DNA of 33,595 bases from Clostridia bacterium (GTDB taxonomy: Bacteria; Bacillota; Clostridia; Christensenellales; Aristaeellaceae): contig JAFUOR010000067.1 of the NCBI GenBank assembly GCA_017481825.1, positions 1-33,595 of the forward strand, written 5' to 3'. Each line of letters opens with the position of its first letter. Within the stretch, counting starts at the first letter, position 1. Of this stretch, positions 28,777 through 33,595 are shown piece by piece. The notes beneath the pieces were generated by a model, which made no database searches, had not been told where the DNA came from, and worked only from the letters and a program-made list of their open reading frames with translations. Made by a program: the position numbers and the translations under genes.

Positions 28777-30846
28777 TTATTCCCATGCCGCCATTTGCAG
28801 CATGCGCTCCGCTTCGCGGATGAACTGCTCGGCGGCAATCTGTCCGTCAGTGTAGCGGTCGGTCAGGGTTTGCAGATTGTCGTTGCTGAAATCGGCCACC
28901 TCCACCGCCACATAGGGAGCAATCTCCCGGAACTCCGCGATGGCCTCCGGCTTCACCCGCCATCGCCAGGTTTCCGCCATTTCGATGCCCTCCTGCATGA
29001 ACTCAATGCTGTCCTGAATGTTGCGCCTGCTGGCCTCGCTTTCCGCCTCGCTCAGCATCATTTCCAGCTGAGCTATCTGCTTGCGCATCCGGGCGCAGTT
29101 CCGCGCGTATTCGGGATCCTCAACGGGGTCGTTGCAATTGGGGTCAAAGGCGGTGCGCATCGTCTGATCCATGTTTTCCGCCGCATATTCCAGGAAGGTC
29201 ATCGCCTCCTCCTTCAGGGGGCTGTACGGATTGATGATATACACATTCATCTGCAGAACCGTGCAGGGGCGTTCCCCCTCCACGTTGCTCAGAAGCAGGG
29301 GCTTGTCGGACATAAAGCGGTCACCGGGCAGCCACAGGGCGTTGGTGGTCAGCAGTGCGTTGGTGACGCCGCCTGCACTGCGGGAAACTGCGGGCGCTTT
29401 GGCAAAGCGCTCCTCCAGAATCGGCGATATCTCGTCCAGGCGCTGGAGCAGCTGGCGGAATGCAGGCGTATCGAAGGTCAGCGGAATGCCCGCCGCGGCG
29501 CACCGTCCGCGCTGATCGTAGCGGATCTTGACAAACAGGATAAAGCGGTTGACCGCGCCATCGAACAAATGGATCTCCGCATCCTCGGGCCAGGAGGCGA
29601 TCATGTCCATCAGCTCCATGTAATTGGAGGGAAGATCCTCCTCCGTCATGCCCAGTTCCTCCAGGGCGGCGGGGTAATAACCCCAGTCGCAGATGTTGAT
29701 GTCCGCCGGGAAGGCCACCAGCGCGCCGTCCTCCCGGTAGAGCTGGCTGGTCATGTTGGGATAGAAGCTTCCGATGGTCTTGGCGATGATCTCGCTTTGG
29801 GACAGGTCAATGCAGTAGCCCTTGTCGCGCAGGGCCTTGTAGAGGCTATTCATGCTCACCATGTAAATGTCTGCCGACTGATCGTCGCCGGTGAGCATCT
29901 GCTGGGTGAGCTCGGATACCTCCATACTTGCCGCAGAGCTGATGATCTCCACCGGAATATCCGGGTGGGCTCTGGTAAAGCCCTGGAGCTCGGCGGGCGT
30001 GTCATACATGGCAATGCGCAGCGGACGTTCTGCCTTGGCGGACGGATCGGTGCTGGCGCTCACAATCCCCTTTTCGCTGTCGGCATAAAGGTAGGCGCCG
30101 CCGCTGACCAGCGCCGGCAAAGCCGAGACGTCCCTCTGACGGCCATGGCTGTCCAGGCTCAGCCAGTCGGCGACCTCCACCCTCCCGCTGGACAGATCGA
30201 CGCGCTTTAAGCGGGTATCGCCCGCGATGTAAGCGCAGCTTCCATCCCAGGCCAGGCCGCCGGGGCGATCCTCCTCCAGGGGGATGGTGGAAGCGATCTG
30301 CAGCCTCTGGGGGTCGATGATCGCCAGCGCGGCGCCCTCATCCTCCGGCGTGAGGCCCAGAAGCATCTCTCCTGCCGCCTCGATCTCCAGCAGCGGCATC
30401 TGCCTGACCATGCGCACCTGACCGGATTTCATGTTCACCTCGTAAAGGGTGCGGGTACGCAGAAGATTGTCCGTGTCTTCAAAGTTGAGGATGTAGGCCG
30501 CGTCTCCGATGATGGCCAAATCACCTGGCAGCGTCCCCTTCATGTCCTCGACGGTGATGACGCTCTCCATTTCGCTGCCGGAGATCCGGCACAGCGTTTT
30601 CCCGGACATGGCGTACAGCATATCCTCCGTCCCGGCGATAAGCGTCACACCGGAGGCAAGGGGCGTTCCGGACATGCCCGTACCGGCATGCCATTCATGC
30701 ACCTGGCCGCCATCGAGAACATACACCGTGCCGCCAGCAGCGGCCAGCCCCTGAATCACCACACCGGATGCTTCCTCCGCCATCGCGCATGCGGGCAGCA
30801 GGCACAGCACCAGCAGCAGGGCCGTCCATCGCAGCATCTTTTTCAT
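28777..30846 (-). CDS. Secreted fusion of propeller-like domain and extracellular solute-binding domain
   Basis: A 689-residue exported protein. Seen: signal peptide (MKKMLRWTALLLVLCLLPAC) with either AMA/EE signal peptidase cleavage or a borderline lipobox LPAC; a first region of repeated strand pairs (about 30-275; GGTVYVLDGGQVHEW, MLYAMSGKTLCRI, CAYIAGDTRLKRVDL, GAYLYADSEKGIV), like a beta-propeller; then a family-1 type solute-binding domain beginning PLRIAMYDTPAELQGF, with ADIYMVSMNSLYKAL, VAFPADINICDWGYYPAAL and NPYSPLKEEAMTFLEYAA. A C-terminal helical segment follows. No ABC permease or ATPase gene is beside it. ATG at 30846 has GGAGG 7 nt upstream. Confidence 0.78.
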   Translation of the reverse strand: MKKMLRWTALLLVLCLLPACAMAEEASGVVIQGLAAAGGTVYVLDGGQVHEWHAGTGMSGTPLASGVTLIAGTEDMLYAMSGKTLCRISGSEMESVITVEDMKGTLPGDLAIIGDAAYILNFEDTDNLLRTRTLYEVNMKSGQVRMVRQMPLLEIEAAGEMLLGLTPEDEGAALAIIDPQRLQIASTIPLEEDRPGGLAWDGSCAYIAGDTRLKRVDLSSGRVEVADWLSLDSHGRQRDVSALPALVSGGAYLYADSEKGIVSASTDPSAKAERPLRIAMYDTPAELQGFTRAHPDIPVEIISSAASMEVSELTQQMLTGDDQSADIYMVSMNSLYKALRDKGYCIDLSQSEIIAKTIGSFYPNMTSQLYREDGALVAFPADINICDWGYYPAALEELGMTEEDLPSNYMELMDMIASWPEDAEIHLFDGAVNRFILFVKIRYDQRGRCAAAGIPLTFDTPAFRQLLQRLDEISPILEERFAKAPAVSRSAGGVTNALLTTNALWLPGDRFMSDKPLLLSNVEGERPCTVLQMNVYIINPYSPLKEEAMTFLEYAAENMDQTMRTAFDPNCNDPVEDPEYARNCARMRKQIAQLEMMLSEAESEASRRNIQDSIEFMQEGIEMAETWRWRVKPEAIAEFREIAPYVAVEVADFSNDNLQTLTDRYTDGQIAAEQFIREAERMLQMAAWE

Positions 30847-30949
30847 GAACACGCCTCCTCTATTGCTTTTTCTCAGTTTCGGGGGTATTTCTCCGTGAAG
30901 AATCGAATTCCTTCACCCGTTAGTCGCACTTCTTTGGAAAATGTGTCGT

Positions 30950-30983
30950 GAAAAAGAAAAAGTTCCGGAATTCAGTCCGGAAC
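30950..30983 (-). terminator. Terminator after the Ntn hydrolase gene
   Basis: Minus strand GTTCCGGA, 5-nt loop, TCCGGAAC, then TTTTTCTTTTT. Strong. Confidence 0.9.
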
Positions 30984-30996
30984 CTTTCTGAATATC

Positions 30997-32199
30997 TTAT
31001 TCAAAGCTCAGCCTGATGGTATGGCTCTCCTCGCCATAGTGCTCGTTGGCAACCCACAGCATGGTCTTGTCCGTCAGGTTGTACACGGCGCTGTGCACCG
31101 TGCAGCCGTTGCCGTCATCGTTATTCCAGGTGCGGCGGCCAACCTCGGCAAGCAGGGACATCGCCGCCTCGTCATCGGCCAGATGGCCATTGATTTCAGC
31201 AAGGCGCTTGCCCAGATGCTCATAGCGGTCAAGGCCGGGCTGCCAGTCGCCCGCAGCATAGTAGCCGGGGGTGATGATGAAATTCGTGATGTACTGCCAG
31301 TCCGTCGCGCCGGAGAGCGGGTCGACGTCATTCCAGATGACGTTGAGGGTACGCGCGGCGCCGTCGGTGTCGTTTGCGTCGGTCACGCCCTCGGCGGGAA
31401 CCCACTCCAGAATGGCGCTGCGACCGGTGCTGTCCGCCACCATGTAGTGGAAGGACGTGTTGGCCGAATCGTGGAAGTCATACTGCTGAATCAGCTCGAC
31501 GGCCTCCTGGGCGCTGTCGGCATAATCCAGGATCAGGCGCAGCATGGTGGTGGAGGTCAGATCAGGCTTGTCGGTATTCTGATGGGTCGCCGTCACCGCA
31601 TCGCCGCCCTGATAGGTCATGTAGATGCCGCAGGCCACGCCCGCATCATTGATGCCGTCCAGCGGTGCATAGGGCGCGGCAAGGCAGGTGATGATGTCCA
31701 TCAGCTCTGTCACATCGCTGTTTTCGTCCATGCCCAGGAATTGCAGATCCACCGTGGAATAGGATGCATGGCGTCCGTTGCCGGGGTTGGTATAAACAAT
31801 GGCTGTATTGGTCTTGGAGAAGTCATAATTGCGGCCAAAGAGGCGGTCGCCATCCTCCGCAGTGGCGGTGAAGGAGGAGCAGCCGATCTCCGGGGCGGAC
31901 ATGCCCATGTCGATCAGGCCCTTGGTCAGCTTGCCGGTGATAAAGCCGATCAGCTCGCTGTCGCTCTTCGCGCCGCCCTCGGCAAGGAACTCTTCAAAAT
32001 AGAAGCCGCCGGATACATCCATGCGATAGACAGAGCCATCCTGATGATCGTCGTTGCGGTCGATGATCTTGCGGAAGGACAGAGCGGTGGCAATCTCGTG
32101 ATGCCAGGTTGCATACACTGCACCCACCACTGCCAGGATGATCACCAGCAGCACCAGGAACAGCTTCTTCACAATACCAAAGCGCTTTTTTGTTTTCAT
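30997..32199 (-). CDS. Membrane-anchored Ntn hydrolase (choloylglycine hydrolase/acyltransferase C45 type)
   Basis: A 400-residue protein with a basic start, one N-terminal helix (LFLVLLVIILAVVGAVYA, about 14-31) and an external Ntn-hydrolase domain. Seen: Cys107 in APEIGCSSFTATAEDGDRLF with the FGRNYDFS motif downstream, GINDAGVACGIYMT, FHYMVADSTGRSAILEW and WNDVDP, the arrangement of linear-amide C-N hydrolases and choloylglycine/penicillin-acylase relatives; Cys107 would be the autoprocessed N-terminal nucleophile. The substrate is unknown; a bile salt or N-acyl amino acid is possible. ATG at 32199 follows GGAGG by 9 nt. Promoter 32253-32281. Confidence 0.87.
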   Translation of the reverse strand: MKTKKRFGIVKKLFLVLLVIILAVVGAVYATWHHEIATALSFRKIIDRNDDHQDGSVYRMDVSGGFYFEEFLAEGGAKSDSELIGFITGKLTKGLIDMGMSAPEIGCSSFTATAEDGDRLFGRNYDFSKTNTAIVYTNPGNGRHASYSTVDLQFLGMDENSDVTELMDIITCLAAPYAPLDGINDAGVACGIYMTYQGGDAVTATHQNTDKPDLTSTTMLRLILDYADSAQEAVELIQQYDFHDSANTSFHYMVADSTGRSAILEWVPAEGVTDANDTDGAARTLNVIWNDVDPLSGATDWQYITNFIITPGYYAAGDWQPGLDRYEHLGKRLAEINGHLADDEAAMSLLAEVGRRTWNNDDGNGCTVHSAVYNLTDKTMLWVANEHYGEESHTIRLSFE

Positions 32200-32219
32200 A
32201 CTGCGATACCTCCAATATA

Positions 32220-32302
32220 GCAAATCTTGTATGTTGCACGCATACACGTGGGATGTTACCACAGCGGAGGCTGTTTGTAAACGGTTTTTGCGAATCTTGT
32301 AT
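32220..32302. repeat. Direct repeat flanking the Ntn hydrolase promoter
   Basis: GCAAATCTTGTAT (32220-32232) and GCGAATCTTGTAT (32290-32302) match at 12 of 13 bases, 70 bp start to start, one just upstream of the -35 and one in the leader. Candidate paired operator for a looping regulator. Confidence 0.5.
32253..32281 (-). promoter_or_regulatory. Sigma-A promoter for the Ntn hydrolase
   Basis: Minus strand TTTACA (32276-32281), 17-bp spacer, TAACAT (32253-32258), between the two copies of the direct repeat. Confidence 0.75.
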
Positions 32303-32377
32303 CAGACTTTTTGTTAACCTGTTTGAGTATTTTTCATCAAATCCCGCTTGAATTCTCCCAATTCAATCACCGCTTGA

Positions 32378-32406
32378 TGGACAAAGCGCCCGATCTTCGC
32401 TATGAT
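32378..32406 (+). promoter_or_regulatory. Sigma-A promoter for the XRE gene
   Basis: TGGACA (32378-32383), 17-bp spacer, TATGAT (32401-32406). About 40 nt to the first in-frame ATG (32446). Confidence 0.7.
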
Positions 32407-32481
32407 AGAGGCACACCGGTGATCAATATGCAAGGGAGAGCTATCATGACGATCTATTCCACATATAAAGGAGACATTCCC

Positions 32482-33372
32482 ATGAATTTTGACATGCACT
32501 ACATCGGGCAGACCATTTCCAGGCTGCGCCGGGAGCGCAACATGACGCAAATGCAGCTGGCGGACGAGATGAACGTGAGCTTCCAGGCTGTGAGCAACTG
32601 GGAGCGGGGCCAGTCGATGCCCGACATTGCCAAACTGCCGGCGCTGTCGGAATTCTTCGGCGTCACCATCGACGAGCTGCTGGGCCGCGAGATTCCCCTG
32701 GTGAAAATGGCAGCGAAGGGCAAGCTGGAGGAATATATGGCGCAAACGCCTCTCACCGTGGAGGAGGCCGCTGAGGCCGCGCCCCTGCTCCAGCCTGACC
32801 AGATGGAGCACATCACTGACCGGCTGATGGGCCTGCAGCATGCGGATGGCATGCCTGGCGACGCAGAGTCCTTCCTCCCCGAAAAGCTGCCGGAGAACCT
32901 GCCGGACATGACGGCGCTGCTGCCCTTCATGCGCACGGAGAAGGTGGACGCCCTCATCCGCCAGCGTGCCAAATATGGGCAGTCCATTACTGCCTTCGCG
33001 CCCTTCGCCAGCACCGCGATGGTGGAATCCATCGCCCGGGATATGGAGGCTCAGGGGCTTCCCACCGTCAGCCTCGCCCCCTTCATGAGCACCAGGGCCG
33101 TCGATGATATTGCCAAAGCCCGCATGGAGGCCGGACGCGGCTTCATCGAGCTGGCACCCTTCATGAGCGCTCCCCTGCTGGAGCAGCTCGCCCGCGAGCT
33201 CACGGACAGGGGCGAGGGGATTGCATCGCTGGCACCCTTCCTGAACACGCAGACACTGGACGATATCGCCCTGACCCGCCTGCGCAGCGGACAGTCCATC
33301 AACGACATTCTGCCCTTTATCAGCAACAGACTGATTGAGCGTCTCTTTGAGGCAGCCGCCAAGCAAAAGTGA
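32482..33372 (+). CDS. XRE-family regulator with C-terminal 26-residue repeats
   Basis: A 296-residue DNA-binding protein. Seen: an N-terminal helix-turn-helix (about 8-66; MTQMQLADEMNVSFQAVSNW, then LSEFFGVTIDELLG), a linker with a partial repeat (about 85-150), and five exact 26-residue repeats at residues 151-280, each of the form [STN]xxxx[DE]x[IL]Axxxxx-G-xxIxxLAPF[MLI], ending with a partial sixth. The repeats look like helical hairpins for protein or ligand contacts. Two starts have good ribosome sites: ATG 32446 (12 residues longer) and ATG 32482 (AAAGGAG 8 nt upstream); the latter matches the usual XRE start. Terminator follows at 33379. Confidence 0.85.
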   Translation: MNFDMHYIGQTISRLRRERNMTQMQLADEMNVSFQAVSNWERGQSMPDIAKLPALSEFFGVTIDELLGREIPLVKMAAKGKLEEYMAQTPLTVEEAAEAAPLLQPDQMEHITDRLMGLQHADGMPGDAESFLPEKLPENLPDMTALLPFMRTEKVDALIRQRAKYGQSITAFAPFASTAMVESIARDMEAQGLPTVSLAPFMSTRAVDDIAKARMEAGRGFIELAPFMSAPLLEQLARELTDRGEGIASLAPFLNTQTLDDIALTRLRSGQSINDILPFISNRLIERLFEAAAKQK

Positions 33373-33378
33373 CACCAG

Positions 33379-33409
33379 CACCCTCCGCCCAAAGCCGCGG
33401 AGGGTGTTT
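33379..33409 (+). terminator. Terminator after the XRE gene
   Basis: CACCCTCCGC and GCGGAGGGTG form a 10-bp stem around an 8-nt loop, followed by TTTCTC. Confidence 0.8.
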
Positions 33410-33458
33410 CTCATGGGGCTGCAGGCATGTCCTGCCTTCATGGTGTTTTTTATGTCTT

Positions 33459-33595
33459 GAATTGTCAAGTCAAGTGCAACAGCTGATTGAAGAAAACTTC
33501 AAAGGGAGATCTCCAGCCGAGGCATTTGCGCGGACGAAGATTGATTTTGTTGGTAAAGGCAGCGAAGAACGCAGGATCGAATGATTCCAAGTCAG
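33459..33595 (+). mobile_element. Possible IS30-like element end at the window edge
   Basis: GAATTGTCAAGTCAAGTGC, then AACAGCTGATTGAAG, resembles, from memory, the terminal sequence of IS30-family elements (AATTGnTCAA...GCAACAG...GAAAAC). No transposase is visible before the window ends. The remaining bases also give a short open frame ending RTKIDFVGKGSEERRIE, which I do not recognise. Confidence 0.25.

Noticed and set aside
29894-30088. Small plus-strand frames inside the solute-binding fusion gene
   Set aside because: Antisense shadows with no ribosome sites.

Overview
The window looks like chromosomal DNA of a GC-rich, gut- or rumen-type anaerobic member of the Clostridia (Bacillota). 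The evidence is strong AGGAGG-type ribosome binding sites, sigma-A promoters that often carry an extended -10, HPr kinase/phosphorylase, a sodium-pump decarboxylase cluster, DegV, VanW-domain and YcxB-like proteins, and several short-leader secreted proteins. The exact family cannot be fixed from the sequence. No tRNA, rRNA, CRISPR array, prophage or complete insertion sequence was recognised.

Layout, left to right. (1) 1-1803, minus: gamma, biotin-carrier and beta (cut by the window edge) subunits of a biotin-dependent, Na+-translocating decarboxylase; no alpha subunit is visible. (2) 2067-7642, minus: a GNAT acetyltransferase and dnaX, preceded upstream by a run of small membrane proteins. 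Five of these, plus a sixth truncated one next to dnaX, are divergent paralogues sharing a DUF2500-like C-terminal beta module. They are tightly packed, several with ATGA overlaps, behind one good promoter at 7677-7705. (3) 7717-9604: two plus-strand GNAT genes and a minus-strand HD-domain phosphohydrolase. (4) 9670-14571, minus: a 1633-residue secreted protein with a Thr/Pro stalk and about twelve SdrD-B-like beta-sandwich repeats, divergent from a degV gene. (5) 15700-17636, minus: YcxB-like and CNNM/CorC-type membrane proteins. (6) 17637-18190: a gene-free stretch with GC-rich palindromes and a strongly structured, T-box-like segment with no obvious target gene. (7) 18191-22015: a secreted orphan protein, yajC, an AT-rich GNAT gene and a Cys-rich QCG-repeat protein. 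(8) 22017-28658: VanW-domain protein, GH3 beta-glycosidase (xylosidase-like), HAD phosphatase overlapping hprK, a small membrane protein and a ROK sugar kinase. This is a carbohydrate-use neighbourhood, with the HPr kinase pointing to CcpA-type catabolite control. (9) 28777-33372: a secreted fusion of a propeller-like domain and a solute-binding domain, a membrane-anchored Ntn hydrolase, and an XRE regulator whose C-terminus is five exact 26-residue repeats. The right edge may be the end of an IS30-like element.

Most promising for follow-up: the DUF2500-like paralogue array, the structured RNA-like segment at about 17.94-18.14 kb, the XRE protein with 26-residue repeats, the propeller/solute-binding fusion, and the giant B-repeat protein without a recognisable cell-wall anchor. 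All functions are inferred from recognisable motifs read by eye. No database search was run.
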